A stretch of DNA of 64,000 nucleotides from Polytrichum commune (lineage: Eukaryota; Streptophyta; Polytrichopsida; Polytrichales; Polytrichaceae). The notes under the pieces are model-generated. The model was not told the origin of the DNA, did not search any database, and worked only from the letters and a program-made list of their open reading frames with translations. The position numbers and the translations under genes were made by a program. The stretch spans positions 47,330,758 through 47,394,757 of the forward strand of contig OX485805.1 in NCBI GenBank assembly GCA_950295325.1, read 5' to 3'. Below are positions 26,201-38,200 of this stretch, in pieces; within the stretch, counting starts at the first letter, position 1; every line of letters begins with the position of its first letter.

Positions 26201-29200
26201 ATGTGGAGCTCAGAACAAGAACACCCAGTGAAAGATGCTGCTGATTTTGGTGACAACTGGGAGCTAGTGTCAAGAGATTGGTCAAGAAGAACTTCCGAAA
26301 AGGTTGTTGAAGAGGCTGGGCCTGAAGCCTCACAATCTGAAGAGGGTGCGGGATCTGTCGATAATATTGCAGGGGGGTATGTATTACTTGGATCCCACAT
26401 GTTGGGAGCACCGGATCTGAATCAGTCAGAGACCTCCAATGACGAACCTCCAATGAGCTTTGACACAAGTGCCCAATCACAGAGCAAGGTATGTGCATTC
26501 ATAATTATGAGTTATCCAAAGTGAACAATTTCTGGTATGATGTGGAGACACCCATTAAGGGCACAAACCTACAATCTCATTTGGGGAACATACTTCCTAT
26601 GTAGAGTACTTCCCTCTTTTAAATTCAAAAGTTGCTTTACATAACTCCCACAAGATTATGCTGTGCAAAATTTTAAACTTCAAATTAAAGGCGCAGGCAA
26701 TCCTAATCTACGAGGAAACTGGCTCATAGCAGCTAGGAGATGATATAGATGATATACAATACTTACCATCTCTAATGTAGCTCTTCATTCTAGACTCAAA
26801 TTTATGCAAGACATATTCACAAAAATGAAGTTTGATCAACTGTGAGACGTCTTGACATGATTGCATTTATATGTAGCAGGTTGTTGCGAATGACAAAGAG
26901 CTGAACACAAAGGTTGTGCCCGACTCGGAAACTACTGATAGAATATCTGCCAAAGAGACAGATATGGAAATGCCGCCACTGGAGGTAGATGAAGAGGCCC
27001 CTGATACTGATGACCTTGAACTTGAAATGGAAGAAGAAGAAGAAGAAGTCGTTGTTGCACCCCTGGAGGACGCTCTGGTTGGAAAAACCACAGTTGAGGA
27101 GCAAATCATTGAGCAGGAGATGGCACCCGAGGTTGATGAGAAGGAATTCATTGAACCCACGGCTGAATTTGAGGAGATTGCCGCTCCCACTGAAGACACA
27201 CCCATTGAGGAAGAGGAATCGCCCACATTGCAGGCCAAGGAACTCGGAGCGCCAATTGACGCTCCACTTGAAGGAGCTGCATTGGAGGAAGAGAGCCCGG
27301 TTAAGGAGGACAAGGATGTGGAGGTTGAACGTGAAGAGGAAGAAGAAGAAGCTGTAGTTGCACCCGTGGACGAGGCTCCAGTTGAAAAAGCACCGGTCGA
27401 GGAGCAAGCTGCCATTGAAGAGGAGGCGACACCCGAGGTTACGGAGAAGGAATTCGTTGTACCCGAGGCTGAGGTTGACGAGGTTAACGCTCCCACAGAA
27501 GCCGCACCCATTGAGGACGAGGAATTTCCCGCATTGGAGATCAAGGAACTTGCTACACCAGTTGAGGAAGCACTTGAAGAAGCTGCAATGGAGGAAAAGA
27601 TCAGCCTGGTTGAGGAGGACAAGGTTGTTGAAGTAGAGGAAGCCGTTGTTGCACCCGTGGAGGAGGCTGCTCAGGTTGACGAATTACCCGTTGAGGAGCA
27701 ATGGATTGAAGAGGAGGCGGCTCCAGAGGTAGCGGAGAAGGAATTCGTCGGCCCTGAGGCTGAGGATGAGGATGTTGCGGCTCCCACTGTAGACGCACCC
27801 ATTGAGGAAGAGGAATTGCGGGCTGCGGAGACCAAGGAAGTTGCAGCACCAATTGAAGAACCTGCATTGGAAGAAGAGAGCCGGGTTGAGGAGGACAACG
27901 CTGTGGAGGTTGAACGTGAAGAGGAGGAAGAAGAAGCTGTAGTTGCACGCGTGGAGGAGGCTCCAGTTGAAGAAGCACCGGTCGAGGAGCAAGTTGCCAG
28001 TGAAGAGAAGGCAACACCCGAGGTTACGGAGAAGGATTACGTTGTACCTGAAGCTGAGTTTGACGAGGTTACCGCTCGCACAGAAGCCGCACCCATTGAG
28101 GACGAGAAATTGCCCGCATCGGAGATCAAGGAACTTGCTGCACCAATTGAGGAACCACTTGAAGAAGCTGAAATGGAGGAAAAGATCAGCCCGGTTGAGG
28201 AGGACAAGGTTGTTGAAGTAGAGGAAGCCGTTGTTGCACCCGTGGAGGAGGCTGCTCAGGTTGACGAATTACCCGTTGAGGAGCAAGGAATTGAAGAGGA
28301 GGCGGCTCCCGAGGCTGAGGATGAGGATGTTGCGGCTCCCACTGTAGACGAACCCATTGAGGAAGAGGATTTACGGGCTGCGGAGACCAAGGAAATTGCA
28401 GCACCAATTGAGGAACCACTTGAAGAAGCTGCATTGGAGGAAATGATCAGCCCGGTTGAGGAGGACAAGGTTGTGGAGGTCGAACGTGAAACGAAGGAAG
28501 AGCAAGGGAATGTTGCACCTGTGGAGGAGGAGACCCAGGTTGAAGAAGCACCCATCGAAGAGCAAGCGACTGAAGAGGTGGAGGCACCCGAGGTAGCGGA
28601 GAAGGAATTCGTCGCACCCGAGGCTGAGGATGAGGATGTCGCGGCTCCCACTGTAGATGCACCCATTGAGGAAGAGGAATTACGGGCTGCGGAGACTAAG
28701 GAAGTTGCAGCACCAATTGAGGAACCACTTGAAGAAGCTGCATTGGAGGAAGAGAGCCTGGTTGAGGAGCACAAGGTTGTGGTGGTTGAACGTCAAGACG
28801 AGGAAGAAGAAGCTGTAGTTGCACCCGTAGAGGGGGCTGCTCAGGTTGACGAAGCACATGTCGAGGAGCAAGCAATTGAAGAGGAGGCGGCACCCGAGGT
28901 GGCGGAGAAGGAATTTACTGCATTCGAGGCCGAGGATGAGGATGTTGCGGCTCCCATTGAGGAAGAGGAATTGCCCGCATTGGATAGCAATGAAGTCTAC
29001 TCACCAATTGAGGAGTCACTAAAAGAAACTGCAGTGGAGGAAGAGATCAGCCCAGTTGAGCAGGACAAGGTTGTTGAGGTAGAAGAAGCCGTTGTTGCAC
29101 CCGTGCAAGAGGCTGTTCAGGATGAGGAAGCATCAGTCGAGGAGCCGACAAGTCAAGAGGAGACGTCACCCGAGGTTGCCGAGAGGGAATTCGTCGCACC

Positions 29201-32200
29201 CGAGGCTGAGGATGTTACCGCTCCCACTGTAGAGGCACCCATTGAGGAAGAGGAATTGCCCGCATTGGAGAGCAATGAAGTCTACGCACCAATTGAGGAA
29301 CCACTTGAAGAATCTGCAGTGGAGGAAGAGATCAGCCCGGTTGAGCAGGACAAGGTTGTTGAGGTAGAAGAAGCCGTTGTTGCACCCGTAGAAGAGGCTG
29401 TTCAGGATGAGGAAACATCAGTCGAGGAGCCGACAAGTGAAGAGGAGACGTCACCCGAGGTTGTCGAGAAGGAATTTGTTGCACCCGAGACTGCGGTTGA
29501 GGAGGTTGCCATTGCCCCAGAAGAGGCACCCGTGGAGAAGGCTGCTCCCCTTGAAGAAGATGTAGTTGCACCTGTAGAGGAGGAGGCTCCAGTTGAAGAA
29601 GCACAGGTCGAGGAGCAAGCTGCCATTGAACAGGAGGTGACACCCGCGGTTGCGGAGAAGGAATTCGTTGTACCCGAGGCTGAGGTTCACAAAGTGACCG
29701 CTCCCACAGAAGCCGCACACACTGAGGAAGAGGAATCGCTAGCAGTGGAGACAAATGAACTCGACGAATCAATTGAGGAGCCACTTGAAGAAGGTGCAGT
29801 GGAGGAAGAGATCAGCCCAGTTGAGCAGGACAAGGTTGTTGAGGAAGAAGAAGCCATTGTTGCACCCGTGCAAGAGGCTGTTCAGGAAGAGGAAGCATCA
29901 GTCGAGGAGCCGGCAAGTAAAGAGGAGACGTCACCCGAGGTTGTCGAGAGGGAATTCGACGCACCCGAGGCTGAGGAGGTTACCGCTCCCGCTGTAGAGG
30001 CACCCATTGAGGAAGAGGAATTGCCCGCATTGGAGAGCAATGAAGTCTACGCACCAATTGAGGAACCACTTGAAGAAGGTGCAGTGGAGGAAGAGATCAG
30101 CCCAGTTGAGCAGGACAAGGTTGTTGAGGTAGAAGAAGCCGCTGTTGCACCCGTGCAAGAGGCTGTTCAGAATGAGGAAGCATCAGTCGAGGAGCCGGCA
30201 AGTAAAGAGGAGACGTCACCCGAGGTTGTCGAGAGGGAATTCGTCGCACCCGAGGCTGAGGAGGTTACCGCTCCCACTGTAGAGGCACCCATTGAGGAAG
30301 AGGAATTGCCCGCATTGGAGAGCAATGAAGTCTACGCACCAATTGAGGAACCACTTGAAGAAGCTGCAGTGGAGGAAGAGATCAGCCCAGTTGAGCAGGA
30401 CAAGGTTGTTGAGGTAGAGGAAGCCGTTGTCGCACCCGTGGGGGAGTCTACTCAGGTTGACGAAGCACCGGTCGAGGAGCAAGCGATTGAAGAGGAGGCA
30501 TCACCAAAGGTTGCAGATAAGGAATTCGTCGCACCCGAGGCTGAGGAGGTTACCGCTCCCACTGTAGAGGCGCCCATTGAGGAAGAGGAATTGCCCGCAT
30601 TAGAGAGCAAGGAAGTCTATGCACCAATTGAGGAACCACTTGAAGAAGCTGCAATGGAGGAAGAGATCAGCCCAGTTGAGCAGGACAAGGTTGTTGAGGT
30701 AGAAGAAGCCGTTGTTGCACCCGTGCAAGAGGCTGTTCTGGATGAGGAAGCATCAATCGAGCTGGCAAATGAAGAGGAGACGTCACCCGAGGTTGCCGTG
30801 AAGGAATTTGTTGCACCCGAGGCTGCGGTTGAGGAGGCTGCCATTGCCCCAGAAGAGGCACCCGTGGAGAAGGCTGCTCCCCTTGAAGAAGATGTAGTTG
30901 CCCCTGTAGAGGAGGAGGCTCCAGTTGAAGAAGCACCGGTCGAGGAGCAAGCTGCCATTGAACAGGAGGTGGCACCCGCGGTTGCGGAGAAGGAATTCGT
31001 CGCACCCGAGGCTGAGGAGGATACCGCTCCCAGTGTTGAGGCACCCATTGAGGAAGATGAATCGCTAGCAGTGGAGACAAATGAACTCGACAAATCAATT
31101 GAGGAGCCACTTGAAGAAGCTGCAGTGGAGGAAGAGATCAGCCCAGTTGAGCAGGACAAGGTTGTTGAGGTAGAGGAAGCCGTTGTCGCACCCGTGGGGG
31201 AGTCTACTCAGGTTGACGAAGCACCGGTCGAGGAGCAAGCGATTGAAGAGGAGGCATCACCAGAGGTTGCAGATAAGGAATTCGTCGCACCCGAGGCTGA
31301 GGATGTTACCGCTCCCACTGTAGAGGCACCCATTGGGGAAGAGGAATTGCCTGCATTAGAGAGCAAGGAAGTCTATGCACCAATTGAGGAACCACTTGAA
31401 GAATCTGCAGTGGAGGAAGAGATCAGCCCAGTTGAGCAGGACAAGGTTGTTGAGGTAGAAGAAGCCGTTGTTGCACCCGTGCAAGAGGCTGTTCAGGATG
31501 AGGAAGCATCAGTCGAGGAGCCGGCGAGTGAAGAGGAGACATCACCCGAGGTTGCCGAGAAGGAATTTGTTGCACCCGAGGCTGCGGTTGAGGAGGTTGC
31601 CATTGCCCCAGAAGAGGCACCCGTGGAGAAGGCTGCTCCCCTTGAAGAACCTGTAGTTGCACTTGTAGAGGAGGAGGCTCCAGTTGAAGCACAGGTCGTG
31701 GAGCAAGCTGCCATTGAACAGGAGGTGGCACCCGCGGTTGCGGAGAAGGAATTCGTTGTACCCGAGGCTGAGGTTCACAAAGTGACCGCTCCCACAGAAG
31801 CCGCACACACTGAGGAAGAGGAATCGCTAGCAGTGGAGACAAATGAACTCGACGAATCAATTGAGGAGCCACTTGAAGAAGGTGCAGTGGAGGAAGAGAT
31901 CAGCCCAGTTGAGCAGGACAAGGTTGTTGAGGAAGAAGAAGCCATTGTTGCACCCGTGCAAGAGGCTGTTCAGGAAGAGGAAGCATCAGTCGAGGCGCCG
32001 GCAATTGAAGAGGAGACGTCACCCGAGGTTGCCGAGAAGGAATTTGGTGGACCCGAGGCTGCGGTTGAGGAGGTTGCCATTGCCCTAGAAGAGGCACCCG
32101 TTGAGAAGGCTGCTGCACTTGAAGAAGCTGTAGTTGCACCTGTAGAGGAGGAGGCTCCAATTGAAGAAGCACCGGTCGAGGAGCAAGCTGCCATTGAACA

Positions 32201-35200
32201 GGAGGCGGCACGTGAGGTTTTGGAGAAGGAATTCATTGTACCCGAGGCTGAGGTTGACGAGGCTACCGCTCCCACAGAAGCCGCACACACTGAGGAAGAG
32301 GAATCGCTGGCAGTGGAGACAAATGAAATCGACGAATCGATTGGGGAGCCACTTGAAGAAGGTGCATTGGAGGAGGAGACTAGCCCAGGTGAGCAGGACG
32401 AGGTTGACGCACCCGTGCAAGAGGCAGCTCAGGATAAGGAAGCATCAGTCGAGGAGCCGGCAATTGAAGAGGAGTCGTCACCCGAAGTTGCAGAGAAGGA
32501 ATTTGTTGCACCCGAGTCTGCGGTTGAGGTTGCCAGTCACCACGAAGAGGCACCCGTGGAGGAGGCTTCTCCGGTTGAAGAAGCTGTAGTTGCACCTGTG
32601 GATGAGGAGGCTACAGTTGAAGAAGCACCGGTCGAGGAGCAAGCTGCCATTGAGGAGGCGGCGGCACGTGAGGTTGTGGAGAAGGAACATATTGTACCCG
32701 AGGCTGAGGCTGAGGTTACCGCTCCCACAGAAGCCACACCCATTGAGAAAGAGGAATTTCCTTCATTGGAGACGAAAGAACTTGCCGCACCAATTGAGGG
32801 ACCACTTGAAGAAGCTGCATTGGAGGAAGAGAGCCCGGTTGGTGAGGACAAGCTTTTGGAGGTTGAACATGAAACGGACAAAAATCAAGCCGATGTTGGA
32901 CCCGTGGAGGAGGCTGCCCCGGTTGAAGGAGCCGTAGTTGCACCCGTGAAGGAGGAGGCTCCGGTTGAAGAAGCACTGGTGGAGGAGCAAGCTGCCATTG
33001 AAGAAGAGGAGGTACTCGCGGTTGCGGTGAAGGAATTTCTTGCATCCGAGGTTGGGGATGAGGAGGTTGCTACTCCCACAGAAGAAGCAGCCATTGAGGA
33101 AGAGGAATTACCGGTCTTGGAAAGCAAGGAACTCGCTGCACCCATTGAGGAGACACTTGAAGAAGCGGCATTGGAGGAGAGCCCGATTGAGGACGACAAG
33201 GTTGTTGACCAAGAGGAAGCCATTATCACACCCGTGGAGGACAACGCTCAGGTTGAAGGAGCCGTTGAGGAGCAAGCGATTGAAGAGGAGGCGGCACCCG
33301 AGGTTGCGGAGAAGGAATTCTTCACACCCGAGGATGTTGCAGCTCCCACTGTAGAGGCACCCATCGAGGAAGAGGAATTGCTCGCATTGGAGAGCGAGGA
33401 AGTCGCAGAACCAATTGAGGAACTACTTAAAGAAGCTGCATTGGAGGAAAAGATCAGCCCAGTTGAGGAGGACAAGGTTGTTGAAGTAGAGGAAGCCGTT
33501 GTTGCACCCGTGGAGGAGGCTGCTCAGGTTGATGAATCACCCGTTGAGGAGAAAGAGATTGAAGAGGAGGCGGCACCCGAGGTTGTGGAGAAGGAATTCG
33601 TCGCACCTGAGACTGAAGCTCAGGAGGTTGCGGCTCCCACTGTAGAGGCACCTATTGAGGAAGAGAAATTGGAGGCTGCGGAGACCAAGGAAGTCTCCGC
33701 ACGGATTGAGGAGCCACGTGAAGAAGCTGCACTGGAGGAAGAGATCAGCCCGGTTGAGAAGGACAAGGTTGTTGAGGTAGAGGAAGCCGTGGTTACACCC
33801 GTGGAGGAGGCTGCTCCAATTGAAGAAGCACCTGTTGAGGAGCCAGCTGGCATTGAAGAGGAGGCGGCACCAGAGGTTGTGAACAAGGAATTTGTTGCAC
33901 CTGAGTCTGAGATTGAGGAGGCTACCGCTCCCACGGAAGAGACACCCAAACTTGCCGCACCTATTGAGGAGCGAGTTAAAGAAGCTGCATTGGAGGAAAA
34001 GATCAGCCTGGTTGAGGAGGACAAGGCTGTTGACGTAGAGACAGACGTTGAGGCACCGGTGCAAGAGGCAGCTTCAGTTGAGGAAGCACCAGTCGAAGAG
34101 CAAGCCTTTGAAGAGGAGGCGGCACCCGAGGTTGCAGAGAAGGAATTCCTTGCGCCTGAGCCTGAGGTTGAGGACGCTGCCGCATCTACGGAAGAGGCAT
34201 TCATTGAGGAAGAGGAATTGCATCCAGTGGAGATCGAGGAACCAGTTGATGAAGCTGCATTGGAGGAAAAAATCAGCCCGGTTGAGGAGGACAAGGTTGT
34301 TGAAGTAGAGGAAGTCGTTGTTGCACCCGTGGAGAAGGCTGCTCAGGTCGAAGAAGCACTCGTCGAGGAGCAGGCGATTGAAGAGGAGGTGGCACCCGAG
34401 GTTGCGGAAAAGGAATTCGTTGCGCCTGAGGCTGAGGATGAGGAGATTGCTGCTCCAACAGAAGAGGCACCCATTGAGGAAGAGGAATCACCAGTATTGG
34501 AGACCAAGGAACTCACCGCACCCATTGATGAGACATTTGAAGAAGCTGCATTGGAGGAAGAGATCAGCCCAGTTGAGGAGGGCAAGGTTATTGGGGTAGA
34601 CAACGCCATTATCGCACCCGTGGAGGAGGCTGCTGAGGTTGCAGAAGCACCCATCGAGGAGCAAGCGATTGAGGAAGAGGAGACACTCGAGGTTGCAGAG
34701 AAGGACTTTGTTACACCCAAGTCTGAGGTTGAGGAGGAGCCAGTTGAAGAAGCTGTATTGGAGGAAGAGATCAGCCCCATTGGCGAAAACAAGGTTGTTG
34801 AGGTAGAGGCAGACGTTAACGCACCCGTGCAGGAGGCCGCTTCAGTTGAGGAAGCACCAGTCAAAGAGCAAGGCTTTGAACAGGAGGCGGCCCCTGAGGT
34901 TGCAGAAAAGGAATACCTTGCACCGGAGGCTGGGAATGAGGACGTTGCCACTCCCACAGAAGCGGTACCGAATGAGGATGTAGAATCACTGGAATTAGAG
35001 ACCAAGGATCTCGCTGCACCCATTGAGGAGAAACTTGAAGAAGCTGCAGTGGGGGAAGAGAACCCGGTTGAGGAGGACAAGATTGTGGAGTTTGAACGTG
35101 AACAGGAGGAAGAGCCAACTGTTGTTTCGCCTGTGGAGGAGGATGCTTCGGTTGAAGAAGCATTGGTCCAGGAGAAAGCTGCAGTTGAAGAGGAGACGGC

Positions 35201-38200
35201 ACCCGAGGTTGCAGAGAAGAAATTCATTGCACACGACGTTGAGATTGAGGCTGCCGCTCCAACAGAAGATTCATCCCTGGAGAAAGCTGCTCCAGTTGAA
35301 GAAGCTGTAGTTGCACCTGTGGAGGAGGATGCGCGGGTTGAAGAAGCACCGGTCGAGGAGGAAGCTCCAGCTCCAACAGAGGAGGCAGCCGTGGAGGAGG
35401 ATGCACCAGTTGAAGAAGCACCAGTCGAGGAGCAAGCTGCCATTGAAGAGGAGGCAGCATCCGAGGTTGTGGAGAGGGAATATCTTTCACCGGAGGCTGG
35501 GGTTGAGGATGCTCCAGCTTCGACAGAGGAGGCAGCCGTGGAGGAGGATGCACCAGTTGAAGAAGAACCAATCGAGGAGCAAGCTGCCATTGAAGAGGAG
35601 GCAGCACCCGAGGTTGTGGAGAGGGAATTTCTTTCACCGGAGGCTGGGGTTGAGGATGCTCCAGCTCTTAGAGAGGAGACAACCGTGAAGGAGGACGCAC
35701 CAGTTGAAGAAGCAGCAGCCGAGGAGCAAGCTGCCATTGAAGAGGAGGCAGCCGTGGAGGAGGATACACCAGTTAACAAGGCACCGGTCGAGGAGGAAGA
35801 TGCCATTGAAGAGGAGATGGCACCCGAGATTGTGGAGAAGAAAATTGTTGCGCCCAAGGCTGAGGTTGAGGAGGCTGCTCCGGTTGAAGAAGCTGTCGTT
35901 CCACCCGTGGAGGAGGATGTACCAGTTGAAGAAGCACCGGTCGAGGAGCAAGCTGGCATTCAAGAGGAGGAAGTACCCGAGGTTGTGGAGAAGGAATTTG
36001 TTGCGCCCGAGGCTGAGATTGAGGAGGCTGCCACTCCCACAGAGCAGGACCCCATCAAGGACGCAGAACTGGAGACCAAGGAACTCGCCAAGCCCATTGA
36101 TGAGCCACTTGAAGAAGCTGCCTTGCAGGGAGAGAGTCCGGTTGAGGAGGACAGGATTGTGGAGGTTACAAATGAGTTGGAGGAAGAAAAAGCCGTTGTT
36201 CCACCCATGGAGGAGGATGCTCCTGTTGAAGATGCACATGTCGAGGAAGTTGCCATTGAAGAGGCGGCTGCACCTGAGGTTGCAATGAAGGAATACATTG
36301 CACCCGAGGATGAGGAGGTCGCCACTCCCACAGAAGAGGCACCCATGGAGGAGGCTGCTCCGATTGAGGAAGCTGTAATTGCATCCATGGAGGAGGATGC
36401 ACTGGTTAGAGAAGCACCGGTGCAGGAGCAAGCTGCCCTTGAGGCAGCACCCGCAACTGTGGAGAAGGAATTTGTTGCACCCGAGGCTGAGGTTGAGGAG
36501 GCTGCCGCTCCCACAGAAGAAGCACCCGTGGAGGAGGCTGCCGCTCCCATAGAAGAGGCACCCGTGGAGGACGCTGCTCAGGTTGAAGAAGCTGTAGTTT
36601 CACCTGTCGAGGAGGATGCACCGGTGCAAGAGCAAGCTGCCCTTGAAGAGGAGGCAGCAACCGCGACTGTGGAGAAGGAATCTCTTACACTCGAGGCTGA
36701 GGTCGAGGAGGCTGCCGCTCCCACAGAAGAGGCACCCGCGGAGGATCCTGCTCAGGTTGAAGAAGCTGCAGTTGCACCTGTCGAGGAGGATGCACCTGTT
36801 GAAGAAGCACTGGCGGAGGGGCAAGCTGCCCTTGAAGAGGAAGCGGCACCTGCTGTTGTGGAGAAGGAATTCGTTGCGCCGGAGGCTGAGTTTGAGAAGG
36901 CTACCACTCCCACAGAAGAGCCCCCCATTGAGGAAGTGGAATCGCCGGCATTGGAGACCAAGGAACTCACCGCACCAATTGAGGACACACTTGAGGATAC
37001 AGCTGCAGTGGAAGAAGAAAGCCTAGTTGAGGAGGTCGAGCTTGCTGAGGTTGAACGTGTAGCAGAGGAAGAGCAAACTGTCGTTGCACCCGTGGAGGTG
37101 GACGCTCCGGTTGAAGATGCACCGGTCGTGGAGGACACGGCCATTGAAGAAGCACTGGTGGACGAGCAAGCTGCCTTTGAAGAGAAGGCAGCACCTGAGG
37201 TTGCGGAGAAGGAATTTGTTGCACCTGAGGCTGAGGTTGGGGAGGCTGCCGCTCCCACAGAGGAGGCACCTGTCGAGGAGGCTCTTCCGATTGAAGAAGC
37301 TGTAGTTGCACCCATGGAGGAGGATGCACTGTTTGAAGTAGCACCGGTGAAGGAGCAAGCTGCCATTGAAGAGGAGGCGGCACCCGCGGTTGTTGAGAAG
37401 GAATTCATTGCACCCGTGGCTGTGGTTGAGGAGGCTACGGCTCTTATTGAAGAGCCACCCATTGAGGAAGTGGAATCGCCAGCATTGGAGACCAAGGCAC
37501 TCGTGGCACCAATTCAGGAGACATTTGAAGAAGCTACAGTGGAGGAAGAAAGCCCAGTTGAGGATGTCAAAGTTGCAGAGGTTGGACGTGAAGTGGAGGA
37601 AGAGCAAGTCGTCGTTGCACCTGTGGAGGCGGATACTCATGTTGACGATGCACTGGTAGTGGAGGAAGCTGCCATTGAAGAGGGAGCAGCACCCGAGGTT
37701 GTGGAGGAGGAATTCGTTGCACTGGAGGCTGGTGTTGAAGAGGCTGCTGCTCCGACAGAAGAGGCACCCCTGGAGAAGGCTGCTCTGCTTCAAGAAGCTG
37801 TAGTTCCGCCCGTGGAGGAGGATGCTCCGGTTGAAGAAGCACCGGTCGTGGAGGAAGCTGCCATTGAAAACGAGGCGGCCCCCGAGGTTGCAGGGAAGGA
37901 ATTTGTTGTTCCGGAGACTGAGGTTGAGGAGGCTGCCACTCCCACAGTGGAATCGCCGGCATTGGAAACCGAGGAACTCGCAGCACCAATTGAGCAGACC
38001 CTTGAAGAAGCTGTAATGGAGGAAGAGAGCCCGGTTGAGGAGGACAAGGTTGTGGAGGTTGAACATGAAGCGGTTGAAGAAGCACTGGTCGTCGAGCAAG
38101 CTACCATTGAAGAGGAGGTGGCTCCCAAGGTTGCGGAGGAGGAATTCATTGCAACTGAGGCCGAAGTTGAGGCTGCCACTCCCACTGAAGAGGCACCTGC

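Noticed and set aside
26916-26918. Start of a separate 4,685-residue protein at 26916
   Set aside because: The codon is GTG, and the frame is open upstream to a good splice acceptor at 26879, in phase with exon 2.
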